Origin: Cycas panzhihuaensis | Lineage: Eukaryota; Cycadophyta | Direction: 5' to 3' | Assembly: GCA_023213395.1 (NCBI GenBank) | Contig: CM041465.1 | Coordinates: 141,057,741-141,121,740, forward strand | Length of the DNA: 64,000 bases | In this document: positions 35,121-47,954 of the stretch, piece by piece | Numbering within the stretch: the stretch's first letter is position 1 | Layout: each line of letters begins with the position of its first letter | Position numbers and translations under genes: made by a program | Notes under the pieces: model-generated | The model's database searches: none | The model's input: the letters and a program-made list of their open reading frames with translations, nothing else | What the model was told of the DNA's origin: nothing

Positions 35121-37477
35121 GATAATGGATAAGTAGGAGATTGTGAAGGTTATTGATAAGAATCAAATAAGAAAAAATAATTATTCAATTTTACTATTGT
35201 AGATAAAGTGGATGAGTGGGTCATAAGAGATGAAGATTATAGGGCATAATAGGTTATATTGAGAAATTTGTTAAAGTAATGAGACTATAAGCTTAGTATT
35301 ATTAAAGAACAAGTGTGTAAATTACAAGTATCCTTAGAGATGTTGGGTCCTTTACTAATGCAAGTCATCCACTTAAAAATATAAGCTAAAGTTAGGGCAT
35401 GTTCTTTGAATCCTGTTACAAAATAAGATAAAGCTCATACAGGTGATAATGTTTAAGATTCTTTACTCTAGTACAAGTTAAATCATAGAGCTTTCTATAA
35501 CTAGATATGGGATGTCAACTATTAAACAATTTTTGAGATTTTATCTATCTTGTCTAACTACCATATGGAAGAAGAGAAAGATCCCTAATAGATTTGTCTT
35601 TATAGTGACATATCCAACTACCACATGGTACCAATTACCTTAGATAAAACAAAAGTGCTTCTATATAGAAGAGGATATGAGTGATTTATGCTAATGTAGG
35701 GTATAAAAAAGGAAAAAAATGAGAAGATTTATGATTTTTATCTGTCTTTGGTTTATTGTCCATATGCATGCTTATTATCAAGAGATTATAATTTAAGGTA
35801 AAAGGACTCATACAAAGTAGGCTACTAGATTATAAGAATCCCTTGGCAAGTATATTTCCCTCCTAAAGATCTTAGATTATTGTTTATTTGTATCAAGGTT
35901 CTATTATGAGTAGTATATTTGCACTTAGTTATCTCATTATAAACAAACTATTTTGATCATTATAATATAAATGTCTCAGGCTTATATTTTATTTCATCTC
36001 ATTTCATTAAGTGCTTTATTTGATAGTTTACGATTAATCATTTTATCCCATGAATTAGATTTTAATTGCTCATTTCACATATTTATTGTTATGAGTTATT
36101 TTGTCATTTACTTGATGATCCATGATTGAAAAGTGTCTAGATATTAGTTATGGATTTCTAGCGATCTTCTAAACTTTAATATGGGATTATTAAGGAAATA
36201 AAAAACTCTATTTCTTTATATTTTACATGTTAATGAGGGATTAATTGAAGGGTTAGTTAGTGAGATTAACAAACTAGGTTTGTCTCAATATCACTAAGAG
36301 TCTTTACTACTAGTTTAGCCTAGGTAGATCAAGACATTAACTCAAAACACTTCAATAGATAGGGAAAAATATAATTTAAACCCACATTCTACATATTAAC
36401 TTTATTGGGTTCAATAAACCTAATTAAAGGTTTTGTTTACCTAAGATTTTTACAGTTTTATTATGTTAATCCTTCTAAATAACTAAGCTAAAATTCTCCA
36501 AAGACATCTCAAACTATGCATAGAGAGAAGATACAATAATAACATTATGTCAACCTATATGCATGAAATACCCATTGAAGAGATGCCTTTGATCTATGAT
36601 ATAAAGGTGAATCAATCCTTGAAATTCTAGCTTGATATTAGGAAAGGAAGCAAGTTAAGCATATATCAACATGGGAAGAAACAAGAAGGGAAGATCGATC
36701 CTATAAGTTAAACTAAGAAGTTAGTTCTTAGTAAGACCTAAACAAGAAGAGCAAATGGAAAAGAAGAAATCAAAGTAAACAAGTATAAGATGTTGCAAGT
36801 GAAAAGAGTATTATTTACATGATAAATATATGTAAGAGATACATCAATCCAAACCAACAAAATAGATCAACAAGATATGATGATAATAACTTTAATGATA
36901 GACCAAGATGAGAGGATCAAAGAACCTATAAGAAAAGTGATATAAAGAACTATAAACAATTCTAAAATAAGCATAAAATGGGAGTGATATTTGATGACCA
37001 ATAAGAGAAGCATAGCTATAGCAAAAAAATGTAAACAAAAAGAACAACACAAGCTAAAACAAGTGATAATACTTACCTCAAAAGTTGAAATAGAATAGGG
37101 AAAAAGGAGATAAAGAAATTGAGAGAAACAATAACAAAAGAAATCTTAATAAACACCACTTATTATCATTTTATTATTGGAATAAAATGAGAATAAAAGA
37201 AATGACAAAAGCAACAAAAGGAAATGCAATTAAAGCCAAATAAAAGAACCCTTTATATCCCTCTAAGAAACAACTTATAGAAAGGGAAGAAGAAGATATG
37301 TCTTTAAGCTTGAAATTCATAAAAATAATAAGTCAAAAGAGAGCATGAAAGCTTGCAAACAATAACCTAGAGTAAAAGCCCCAAAAGTTAAAAAGTTGGC
37401 AATAATAGCCAAGAGGCCTAAAGATCTTAACCCAATTAGAGGAAATGAATAAATAGGAAATTTTAGCGTAAAATTTT
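35121..37477. other. Unassigned AT-rich DNA
   Basis: No domain, LTR pair or ORF of note on either strand. The stretch 36500-37440 is purine-rich on the plus strand. Confidence 0.35.
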
Positions 37478-37722
37478 CACTATAAAACTATGTTATTTTT
37501 ATCCCATAGTATTTTCCACTCCCAATAGGATTTATAAACAAGACAAAGTGAAGTCAAAAATGCAATATTATGATTTTTTTTTCTAGTCATATAGGCGATA
37601 TTATGAAAATTTATTAAATGTCACAATTTTTTAATAGACATTATAGAAACATATTTCAATACCACAAAATAATTTTTATGATATACAATATTTTTCATGG
37701 TATTTGACCAAATTTCATAGTG
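37478..37722. repeat. Possible short CACTA-type inverted-repeat element
   Basis: Begins CACTATAAAACT and ends with the near inverse, AATTTCATAGTG. The interior is non-coding and AT-rich. A 3-bp target duplication is not evident (TTT against TAG), so the call is weak. Confidence 0.25.
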
Positions 37723-40106
37723 TAGCAATGTAAAGGTGAAAACTAGTTTAAAAATTACTTAAATAACACTAAAAAAATATAAAGTGATAAGATATTGATA
37801 GAGAGGAATGAGTTAAGTATTTGTAAGTAGTTGAAGACTTTAGACACTACATAGTAAATATTTTATTTGTATTCATAAACATCACTAAAATAAAGATTAG
37901 GGCACAAGCTGGATATATAAAAATTAAGTCACATCAACTATAATAATAAACAAAAATAATAATAATAGCTAGTCATTTTAGAGGCCTATAATCTAGCAAA
38001 CGCATAGGTAATTGATTAGTTCCTGTGTTGTCCTAAATAAAATTATGAGTTCTTTAATTTCTTTTCTTTAGCTCTCATTCAACTTTTCTAGTGGCTCTCA
38101 AGATAAATTTCCTCACTAGTTTGGGGATTTCAATAAACATTAACAAAGAGATAAAGCTTTATAAGGATTCCTCAAGATTTTCTAGCTTTATTAGGTTAAA
38201 GTTGAAGGAAAAGAAAAGTGGACCATTATAACTTAAACTTTTCAAGTGATATGAGGGATGCTTTCCATATATTTGGCTATTGTCTAAGGGGGCCATTAGG
38301 GTATATACCATGTGTCTAGATAATATCACTCCATAGATTGACTTGGATACCACTAGTTAATAAATATCGGTTATTAACCATTAGAGTAGACCCAATTTGC
38401 ATAACATTGGAGATTTTATATATTAAGATATATAGAAAGTAATGTTTACTAAAATAATTATTATGCACAATGTATAGACATGAGGATCAATCAAAGAACT
38501 TATTCCCTAAATTTTAGTTATGGAAGGAAAATAAGATTCAATTTCAAACAAAGGATGGATGCTCCATATTGATCTCCCATCTAAGGTAAATCAATTTAAT
38601 AAGCCCTATCTTCTTGTATGACATTAATAATATGAGAAAAGTATATCCAATAATTGAACATTATAAACTAAGAACTCTAATTTTATTTATGAAATAAATA
38701 TTAAAAATGGGTTGCTTTCATGTAGAGATCAAGCCTATACCTTATTAATTATAGAGAATATTTTAAGAACAAGAATAATATGCCTAAGTAATATAGAGAA
38801 AATTACCCTTGATTGAAAATACTTGGATTCCTTATTTAAAACAAATATAATTATGGTGTCAAGTGAGTGTAATAAGCATCATTTTTAGGATTCCTCATTT
38901 AAAGCAAAACTAATTATGATTGTAGTAATTTCCATATATTCCATAACAAAGAAATATAGGATTATGTAAATGATGATGTCTACTACAACTAACTTATGAA
39001 TAATGGAATGCTCTCACTTACTTGTACTCTAATGAAAAATATCTTGGCAAATTACAATGGTTTTATGGAGGTCATCAGTTTGGTAGACATTAGTGGAAGG
39101 ACTAGGCAAGCATTAAGTGAACTAATTCATGTATATTACTTACATCCATCCCATCAAATTTATTCTCTTTAATGCTAGGACAATTTCGTTGCACATTCAA
39201 GAATGATTACACATTATCTCCGTGCATTTATTTTCTTCAAAAAATCCCTTTTTTTTTACTTTTAAGAATAAGAGAAAATGTAATTACAGAAGAAATGTAT
39301 TAACATAACTTAAAACCATGCAAAGTGAAAATGGAATAAATAAACCAAATACATAACAAAGAACACTAGGAGATTCTAGTCTAAGCATAGACCTTTTAGT
39401 AATCTAAGTAATAACTAAAAAAATTTAGAGATGAAAACCCCAACTCTCTTCTCATTAACTCATTTAAGACTCATTTAGCCTTTTTACATATGTCATTACA
39501 GAGGAATATATAGATATAAATTCACAAGATACTGGCTAGCTGTTTTATAATACAATAGGCATAAACCATGGACTAAAAAGACCTGCACAAAATAGCCAAA
39601 AAATTTTCTCGGGGGCTCTTACCTCCAAATCCCTACTTGGGGGGATATTAGTCTCCTAAAACTCCTAGTCAAGGGCCTTAACATGGGCCTCCAAACCCCA
39701 CTAAGGAGCTTGGGTCTAATAACTATACCCATGTAATACTTACATAATGTTCAACATATCCAACAAAGAAAAGGGTTATGGGACTATCTAATTTTAATAA
39801 TATTAGTTAATTTTGTAATAACATCTAGTTTCCTTTTACGTTAGCCCTTGTTAGTATTTAATGACTAATGCAATACTTTGATCCTCTAACCTATAAGATA
39901 TCTTGGTCCTAGGAAGCCCTCCTAGCTAAGTATACTTAATCACACCATCTAAATAAACCATAATACATGTGGTATCTAACTTTAATGTATGTAATTCTTA
40001 CCTTATCACTAAGGTCTCAAACATAAAGACAAGCTTGAAAAATCTAAATTTTGATATGAATAAAGACTTACAAGACTTAAAATTAAATCAAAGAAAAATA
40101 TAAGAG
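37723..40106. other. Unassigned AT-rich DNA
   Basis: I find no gene or known repeat. A somewhat less AT-rich patch near 39600-39740 has G and C runs but no frame. It is the insertion context of the element at 40112. Confidence 0.35.
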
Positions 40107-40111
40107 GCAAC
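40107..40111. repeat. Target site duplication GCAAC (left)
   Basis: GCAAC recurs at 43896-43900, just outside the 3' LTR. Confidence 0.9.
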
Positions 40112-40517
40112 TGTTGGGGTTAATTCTTATCACCCCACTCCCACCTTCCAACTATGAGTGCACACCTCACTATCATCAATTTACATATGTGGGTGCTTAT
40201 ATGTGTAGGTAAGTATAAGGTGAGGTTGATTTGATTTAAGTTAATTTAAGCTAAGTTCATTTGAGTTAAGTTAAGTTATATTTTATGGCTATTTAAATTT
40301 TAGGGGTTGAGGAGTTTCCGTCCTCCCCCAAACTATATATTTTGAGGGGTGTGCAACCTTGGTATCTTTAGACATTGCCTACTTTTGGACATTTGTAATG
40401 CTCTCTCTCAAATAATAGATTGAATATAAAGGATCTTGTGTTTATGTAATAATGATATATTGATTTATGATTATTTGTTTATGTTCTGCCCTATTCTCCA
40501 TGATTATTTTTCTTACA
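40112..40517 (+). repeat. 5' LTR, 406 bp
   Basis: Begins TGTTGGGGTTAATTC and ends TTTTCTTACA. It has about 20 extra bases (near 40240-40260) relative to the 3' copy. TATA-like ACTATATATTTT near 40331. Confidence 0.92.
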
Positions 40518-40519
40518 TT

Positions 40520-40531
40520 TAGTATCAGAGC
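40520..40531 (+). other. Primer binding site (Met-tRNA)
   Basis: TAGTATCAGAGC, one transition from consensus, after a 2-base spacer, as in the related element. Confidence 0.88.
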
Positions 40532-42800
40532 AGAGATTGTTTGGCTGTTGCATCTCTTATTGAAGCTTTTGTGAAGAGCAAGAAGATTTATTAATATCTG
40601 TAACCGATCTACTGACAAGCTAGCAAATATTGGTCATATTCCTTTTTCTGCAAAGTTTATTAGCAAGTTTATTGTATTTTTTATTAAAGATTTAATTATT
40701 CTTAAGTTCTACTTGTAAAATAACAAATATATTTCAATTTTTTTTCAAATTTGTGCAGGTGCATAGCTGCAAATAGTAAATATCAAGTTTTTATCAATCT
40801 ATAGAGGTTTTATCAATAAGTTTCACATGTTTATCATATATTTGACTATTTTCAAGCACATTTTTATCTATTTATTTAATATTTTTTTAGATATATGTAG
40901 AAGCACAGCTGCAAGCAATATTTATTCATGTTTTTCTTTAGATCTACTATATATTCTTCAGATCTTCTTATTTTATCAAATATTTTATCATTTTCTGGTT
41001 TATTTTGTTTATATCTACAATATTTATTTCAGATCTGTAATATATTCTTCAGATCTGTAATATATTCTTTAGATCTGTAATATTTTCTCTAGATTTGCAT
41101 ATTTTATCATATATTTGACTATTTTTTCAAGTCCTTCTTTTAGATCTGTGCAAGTTTTGGTGTATATTCAGCCTAACAAGTCATATTATAATAGATCTGT
41201 GTACTAGAAGAATCTAAAGTCAACCTGCTACAAATCTGTTACAGCTGCATTACCAGGTTCTTCATTTTTTTTAGATTTAAAAATATATATATTTCTTGGG
41301 TCTTTGATACATCTACTCTAGTATATTTGAAAGATTTCAGATACAAATATATATACTTCTTATTTATTTGATAAATTTTTCATCGGTATATTTAATAGAT
41401 CTGGTCTCTTGGCCTTTGTTGTATGCCTATATTCTTTCGTTAAATGTTTTTTACTATTATTATTTGAGAGAATTTTTTTATGATACCATCTGGGTTAGAG
41501 CCTGAGAGCTTCCATCCTTTTATAAATATTTTTTTTCTATACATATATATATATATATATATATTCTTTTTCATCAAACATAGGGTACTTAGCAAATTTT
41601 TGTTGTAACTTCTCATTGGGTCATTAATTTTTGACGAAACCTATCCCATTGTGTCTATAATTTTTTGAGGTGTGATTTCTACTAGTCATATAAACTATTT
41701 GGAGCTAATTTAACCTATTTTTAGTTAATTTAAAGTCAGTCATTCATTTTCAAAGTTGTTTTAAACCATTTTTTATAAAAACCCTTTTTCATTAAATTAT
41801 ATTTTATCACCAGGTGATTATTTTCTACTTGGATCTATTCTGCAGTTATCTACCATCAAAAAAATTCATCATCATCTATTTATTCTATTTTTTAGAATTT
41901 ATTTTAATCATTATTTTAATCAACCAAAGTGACACTTTAGTGTTTTTTAGCACTTTTTAAACATTTTTACCATAAAAGTACTTGTTACCAATTTTAGTAT
42001 AACTTTTCTGTTTTACATCAGAATTCAATTCTGTCAGTTTCATTGGGAAGCTAACTCACTCCTCTTCAAACTTACACTATTTTCTATAAGTTTTAAAATG
42101 TTTTCTTTTGATTTTCAAAGCCATCAAAGTTGAGGTATTTAATAGCCTCCAATCTTCCATTATTACACATTTTTTATATATTATTTCTGAAAGGTTTCAA
42201 TTGAAAAGTATATTGAGTAGCCTTATAAACTCTAATTAATTATTTTACAGTATTCTACAAGTATTTTATTAGCATTTTTATAATATTTTGATCCCAAGAG
42301 TCCTATTAAGCCTTAAAAAGAGGACTGTACCTTTGATTCATTAAATCTTGACTTATAGGAACCTGTTTTTAAAATCGTTAGTTCCATTGAATAGTTTCTT
42401 CATTGATCTTCATTCTAGTAAAGTTTCACTTTATTCTGACATTGTTTAGTACAACTTTGAAGCTACTAAACTTGAGCATTTAAGTATATTCTAACAGAAA
42501 TTAATCATCAAGCAAGTGATAAGCCAATTGGACCTGCAACTTATTTGAAATTTTATCTGAAATTAGATCTTATAAGTTTGTCCTTTATTTGAAATGCATT
42601 TTATTTATTCATGTTGAAAAGATCATTCACTTTGCATTTACATTCCAAGGCATTTTTTCATTTTCAAAGGGCATTACATTTCTTTCGAAGAGAATATTTG
42701 ACATCATATAAGTTTATTAATTTATTAAGGTCTTTGACTTGGTAAAAGCATATTTTTCTATGTACTAAAGTTTTTAGTAAAATAATAATCAATCTTAATA
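40532..42800 (+). other. Non-coding leader with AGATCT cluster
   Basis: AGATCT occurs at 40940, 40960, 41031, 41051, 41071, 41142, 41193 and 41397. Three of these form a 20-bp tandem unit (AGATCTGTAATATATTCTTC) at 41031-41090. A (TA)n run lies at about 41545-41565. Blocks at 41685-41760 and 42020-42060 match the other family member. Open frames here look like chance. Confidence 0.7.
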
Positions 42801-42804
42801 AAGA

Positions 42805-43500
42805 ATAATTTCCTATATTTGATGGCCATAATTTTTCATTGTGGCATAAGACTATGCAAAATTATTTTATTACATATGATCTTTGGTGTTACCTACAAGA
42901 TGAGTATGATGCTAATATTAAGGAAAACATTTAAAAAGACAATGAAGCATTAGCTTTACTATTTTGCACTATAGATGATGATGTCTTTTCTAGAATTTAT
43001 GAACTAACAACTTCTAAATCTATGTGGGACATATTGATTTCTACTTATGAGGGAGATACCTTCAATGAATTTAACATTGATTTTGTTGAGCATGTGAGAC
43101 AGGTGCTAGAACAAGTGGTTTGTAATGACAAGACTAAGGAAGATTTAAGTCAAATTCATGATCATCTTGCTGTACAAGAACCTAATCCTCTATTTGAAGG
43201 GGAGAGATATGATGATATGATAGTTGTTCATAACACAAAGTTTTTAGAAGATAAAGTTCAAGCTTAAAGTTTTCTTAAAGTTCCAGTTGACAAAGTTAAA
43301 GTTGTGGCCACATATTCACATTTGAATCAAGCTTCATTTACTTACAGATTTTTTACACCATTCAATGGTGAAGACACATACATTACTATAAAGATGAAGC
43401 AAGTTGATAATGATCAAGCCAAAAGATAAATCTTTAAAGTTTTTTTCAAATACAAATTCCACAAGTTTAAAGAGAAGATATTGTTTGTGATGATTATTAA
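42805..43500 (+). pseudogene. Gag (UBN2/DUF4219-like)
   Basis: FDGHNFSLWHKTMQNYFITY, KDNEALALLFCTIDDDVFS, LTTSKSMWDILISTYEGDT, HVRQVLEQV and the closing FFKYKFHKFKEK mirror the gag at 21.4-22.3 kb, including its acidic middle. A TAA after KENI, another at 43264-43266 and a third after QAKR break it. It directly precedes the polypurine tract. No zinc knuckle. Confidence 0.82.
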
Positions 43501-43509
43501 GGGGGAGAA

Positions 43510-43895
43510 TTTTGGGATTAATGCTCATCACCCCACTCCCATCTTTCAACCAGGAGTGCACACCTCACTATCATGAATTTACATATGTGGGTGCTCACAT
43601 ATGTAGGTAAGTATAAGGTAATGTTGATTTGATTTAAGTTAATTTGAGTTAAGTTATATTTTATTGCTATTTAAATTTTAGAGGTTGAGGAGTTTCCCTC
43701 CTCCTCCAAACTATATATTTTGAGGGGTGTGTAACCCTAGTGTCTTTAGACACTGGCTACTTTTGGATCTTTGTAATGCTCTCTCTCAAATAATGGATTG
43801 AATACAAAGGATCGTGTGTTTATGCAATAATGATGTATTGATCTATGATTATTTGTTTATGTTCTATCTTATTCTCCATGATTATTTTTCCTACA
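43510..43895 (+). repeat. 3' LTR, 386 bp
   Basis: Begins TTTTGGGATTAATGC (TG changed to TT) and ends TTTTCCTACA, followed by GCAAC. Confidence 0.92.
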
Positions 43896-43900
43896 GCAAC

Positions 43901-44157
43901 ATATAAAATTAATAAAAATAATAAAACCTAAAATTAATAACCTTGATAAGAAAACTCAAAAAATTAATAACCTTATGCTCAAGTAAACAAAGGTTAGGCC
44001 AGTTAAAGCACTCGAGATAATCCCTAGAAAATAATATTTTATAAGGTAAACTAAAATTATAAGATAATATTTCCCATTATATATGTGATGGTTAGGTAGG
44101 CCTAGAAGAATAAATCTCCAAGTTGGAAAGTACCTTTATAGATACAAAATTTATTAT
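43901..44157. other. Flanking AT-rich DNA
   Basis: Sequence between the gag-only element and the next copia element. Nothing recognised. ATTAT at 44153-44157 is the target duplication of the element that follows. Confidence 0.5.
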
Positions 44158-44445
44158 TAAAAGAATATAAGGAATCATATGGAGTATAGAATACATGAAA
44201 GGGTAAAACCAAAAACTGATATAGTGGTGGTGTTGATGAATATTAGGGTCTTTAGAACCCATGAATTTATAGGCAAGGATTGAGTAAAAATTACTCAATA
44301 TCTACTACTAATTAGCATTAAGAAATTCTAGAATATTTGTCACTAACATCTATCGACTAGGTGTGGCTAATGTTGCCAACATAATCACCACCAAACCTTA
44401 GGTTGATATCAGCCAATATGAGACCTAATGGGTATTATTTTAGTA
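44158..44445 (-). repeat. 3' LTR (left copy)
   Basis: Begins TAAAAGAATATAAGG and ends TTATTTTAGTA. Aligns along its length with 54752-55045 at very roughly 80 percent identity, differences mainly transitions. Confidence 0.88.
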
Positions 44446-45116
44446 TTTCTCCTCCATAATGTATATTTAGGGAGACTCCAAGTTTATCTCTATATTTGTT
44501 AAACTTTATCTTTCCAAGTACCTTAGAGAATATGTTTTCCACCTAATGTTAATGTTGTAGTAGTTTAATTCAATCTCACCTTGCTGAACTAGTTCCCTGA
44601 TGAAGTGATATTGTGTTTTGATATCCTTTGTCCTACCATGAAACATTAGATTTTGAGTCATCTGAATGGTGCTTTGATTATCACAAAGAATCTATGTCAG
44701 ACTAACTTGTTCTTTTTGTAAATCCTGGAGTAATCTTCTCAGTTAAACTATCTTATAAGCTCCTACTATAGTTGCATTATACCTTGCTTCTATTGTAGAT
44801 AAATATATTGTAGCTTATTTCTTTGAACATTATGCAATTGCAACTAAACCTAAATAAAAAGTATAACCAAAGGTAGATTTCCTATCATCTACATAACCTG
44901 CCGAGTCTGAGTCTATATAACCAATCAACCTGTAGTCCCTTGATGACATATAGTATAACTCATGTCTAACTATACCTTTTAAATAACTAAGAATTCTCTT
45001 TCCTTCTTTTCAATGTGTCATTTTAGGCTCATGCATGAATCTAGAAACTATATTAATGACATACATGATATCTAGTCAAGTTGAAGTTAAGTAAATTAAA
45101 CTTATAATTAATTTCC
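44446..45116 (-). pseudogene. Copia RNase H, C-terminal part
   Basis: Minus-strand reading: KLIISLIYLTST, RFMHEPKMTH, RILSYLKGIVRHE, LIGYIDSDSAGYVDD, STFGYTFYLG, DNQSTIQMTQ, FHGRTKDIKTQYHFIRELV, ending in VENIFSKVLGKIKFNKYRDK next to the polypurine tract. Stops replace Q and W. The N-terminal neighbour (DPTIYK) lies at 49564, across the nested element. Confidence 0.88.
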
Positions 45117-45404
45117 TAAAGTTCATAGAGGATAGAGTAGAGTAATAGAACATAATATTTCAATCCATTTCAAGCCATATTAGAAACAATAACAAATTTT
45201 CATTGATAAGTGGTATTTACTAACACTAAAGGTATTATATCCCATAAATTATAGTTTACGAGGTAGGTGGGAGCCTATCTCAACCTCAAAATTTAAATAA
45301 TAAAATATTAATAAAATAAATAATAAAATATATTTACTGTTATTGTTAATGACTCGTATAGTCCCAATGTACCATAGTTAGGTAATGGACATTAAATCCT
45401 AACA
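45117..45404 (-). repeat. 3' LTR of nested element (left copy)
   Basis: Begins TAAAGTTCATAG and ends AAATCCTAACA; matches 49282-49558. Roughly 80 percent identical by eye. Confidence 0.85.
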
Positions 45405-45426
45405 TTTACATCCATAATGTTCATTA

Positions 45427-45752
45427 TGTTAGAGCATGTGACATTAACTATCACAAGGAAGTCCTCTTCCCAAACCACCTTAGGGCTTTTGGTGTAACGG
45501 CAACCTGTGACAAGTGGTATCAGAGTGACCAAGGTTCAAAACAGGTCTTGTGTACCATGGTAGTGCACCCAGAGATATGTGAAGGTGTTTACTATGTGGC
45601 ACCGATGAATGCTATGGTGGACATGTATTGTCATGTAGGTACAATTGACTCCTTATAATAGGGGAGTGTTGGAGCGCGTGATGCTAATTATCACAAGGAA
45701 TTCCTCTTCCCAAATCACCCTGGGGCTTTTGGTATAACGACAACCTATGATA
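45427..45752 (+). mobile_element. TRIM (terminal-repeat retrotransposon in miniature), 326 bp
   Basis: Two 86-bp direct repeats (45427-45512, 45667-45752) start TGTTAGAGC or TGTTGGAGC and end GTGACA or ATGATA. The 5-bp duplication CATTA flanks it at 45422-45426 and 45753-45757. After the left repeat come a 2-base spacer and TGGTATCAGAGT (45515-45526); before the right repeat is AATAGGGGAG (45657-45666). The interior is 154 bp and non-coding. The repeats differ at about 15 positions, mostly transitions. It is among the smallest complete LTR retroelements and must be mobilised in trans. A related partial copy is at 57098-57341. Confidence 0.93.
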
Positions 45753-45769
45753 CATTATATACAACTCTA

Positions 45770-46457
45770 AGATTTTCCTTGAATTTATGGAACTTGTACT
45801 TTAGAAAAAAACTTTAAGAAAGAGATTGAGCATTTGGTCTTTTACTTTGTCACCATCTTATATTGAAGTCTTTACAATGTAGTCCTCTTCAATAATATAT
45901 GGCTCATGTGGTTTCCAAGTTTGTCTTAGTAGGACAAAGTTGACTTGATTTAAATGAGTAGGGGTGGCTTCATTAGGATCTTTGTCTTCTTCATCATTTA
46001 CATTGAAGTAATTATCAACTTTATTAGAGTCATCAATGGTACATATAATATTATCCAATACATCATTATTAATCTGCTCTAATATTTGTCCTACATATAA
46101 AACATTATCAACATATTTAGTTTCTTCTAATTCTATAGTGACCCCCCCATAAACCAATTCTAAAGTATCCCATGTATTCTTGGATGTGGTTATTTCATTT
46201 ATGCTAGAGAACATCTAATTATCTAATGCATAAAATATTAAACCTAGAGTCTCATTATCTTTCTTTACAGTTTCTTTAAATATTTGTTCTTCCTCTAAAG
46301 TAGAATTGACACTTAAGTCATGGTAATTATCATTTAAATAATTCCAAAGATTTTCAGTAATAAAGAGTGATTTCATCAAATTTCTCCAAAGTAAAAAATT
46401 AGTATCATCAAATAAAGGAATTATTATGTCATCAAGATAAATTGTCATTATAAACAC
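45770..46457 (-). pseudogene. Gag (UBN2/DUF4219-like) of nested element
   Basis: Minus frame from 46457: IIIPLFDDTNFLLWRNLMKS, ETVKKDNETLGLIFYALDN, stop, INEITTSKNTWDTLELVYGG, QILEQI, ATPTHLNQVNFV. After the stop at 45858 another frame gives FFLKYKFHKFKE, the C-terminal block of the gag-only family. The first stop is in frame between DN and MFSS; a frameshift lies near 45800. Confidence 0.78.
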
Positions 46458-47855
46458 TTTGATACATAATATGTGATCTTATTAATTAGGCAAGATTCCT
46501 TTTCACATCTAATAAGAAAAAAACTTGAGATTGACATGTAATACAACATTTTTTTCATAAAAACTTTCAAATGGATACTAACAAGATTCCTTCTTAACAA
46601 ATAAGGAAGATAACTTGATAATGAGATGAAAAGTATATCTCTTTTAAATAAAACAATGCAAGATAAATGTTCTCATTTTTAAATGAAATAAATATAAAAC
46701 CAATAATCTTTTTAACATGATATAAGTAAACCTTAAAATAGTATAAAGTGGAAGGAAAATGAAGGTCTATGAATGAGCTTATAATTATGTAATAGAATGC
46801 ACCTTATTTGATCTTTTAAGTGCAATAAAGATGGCTTTAAATCAACTTTTAAAATATTTTACTAATAAAGCAAAAGTAACTCTTAAATAAGCAAAAACAG
46901 AGCTAAATTTAGCTTCAATATATAGATGAATAAACTGAAAATAAATGAGCAATAAGTATACTTTTATATGGGCCCTTTCAAGTTGTAAAAAGATGCAAAG
47001 TATATTTTAAATCTAGCCTTTAAATGTATACTTTTATCTTAGCCTTAAATGCACTTGAAATATGCCTTTAAAAGAAGCAAGTTGACTTTTAAATAAGCAA
47101 AAAGTAAAGTATTTGATCTAAGAAATAAAGTGGTAGCTTTAAAATAAAATATTAAGGGTTTAGAAGGTGCTTATCTGTGAGAATGGAGTCCAAGGGTGTC
47201 CCTCTCCTTTAGGAGGCTAAATTTGACTAAAAAATTATAAGAAATTATATGTGAGCCTTTAAAATCAAATAAAAGTAGTCAACAATATATTAGTGTCTCA
47301 ATAGCATATAAGTATGCTAAGATAAAATAAAAAAGGAGCTCAAAATAACTAACAAGATGACAAACGTGGGTCAACTAGAAGGGTTGACTTTAGTAACCTT
47401 AAAACCTTAAAAAATAACTTCAAATCTTACTAAAGTAACTTCAGTATATAGATAATCAAAATATCTTTCCAAAAGATCTAGTCATTCAGAAAATGGACTC
47501 CTAGATCAAAAGTTATAATTAAAATTATATAAGGACCTCTTTAAGGTAAAAAATGAAAAAGGAGTGGGGTTAAGCCCCTTAGGCAAGTTAACCTCTTATC
47601 ACTTGAGGCTAATAAAACCACCTGCTAGGGTCCAAAGGGGGCTAGTGGATTTGAAAATTTATAGGAAATTCTTAAATTCTTTTACAACCAAAATTATAAA
47701 AGATAGTGAATTAAATTTTAGAATCCACCCCTTTAACCAACAGGTCATAGTCATATGAGACATAATAAGACTGAAAGATGGGGGACTAAATGGCGCTACA
47801 CAGATCAAATTTGAAATATTATATAATAGAATTAAATTAAATATAAACTATGTGA

Positions 47856-47954
<99 letters not shown>

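Larger units (their letters stand above)
40112..43895 (+). mobile_element. Second member of the gag-only copia-like family
   Basis: LTRs at 40112-40517 and 43510-43895, TSD GCAAC, primer site 40520-40531, polypurine tract AAGGGGGAGAA before 43510. The interior is a 2.3-kb non-coding leader followed by one gag. There is no pol. LTR core (GAGGAGTTTCC and the block around the TATA box), leader blocks and gag C-terminus match the element at 21056-26265, but the captured gene block is absent. The two are in opposite orientation. Confidence 0.92.

Noticed and set aside
40827-41060. 77-codon hydrophobic frame as a membrane protein
   Set aside because: Overlaps the AGATCT repeats of a retroelement leader and is not conserved in the related element.
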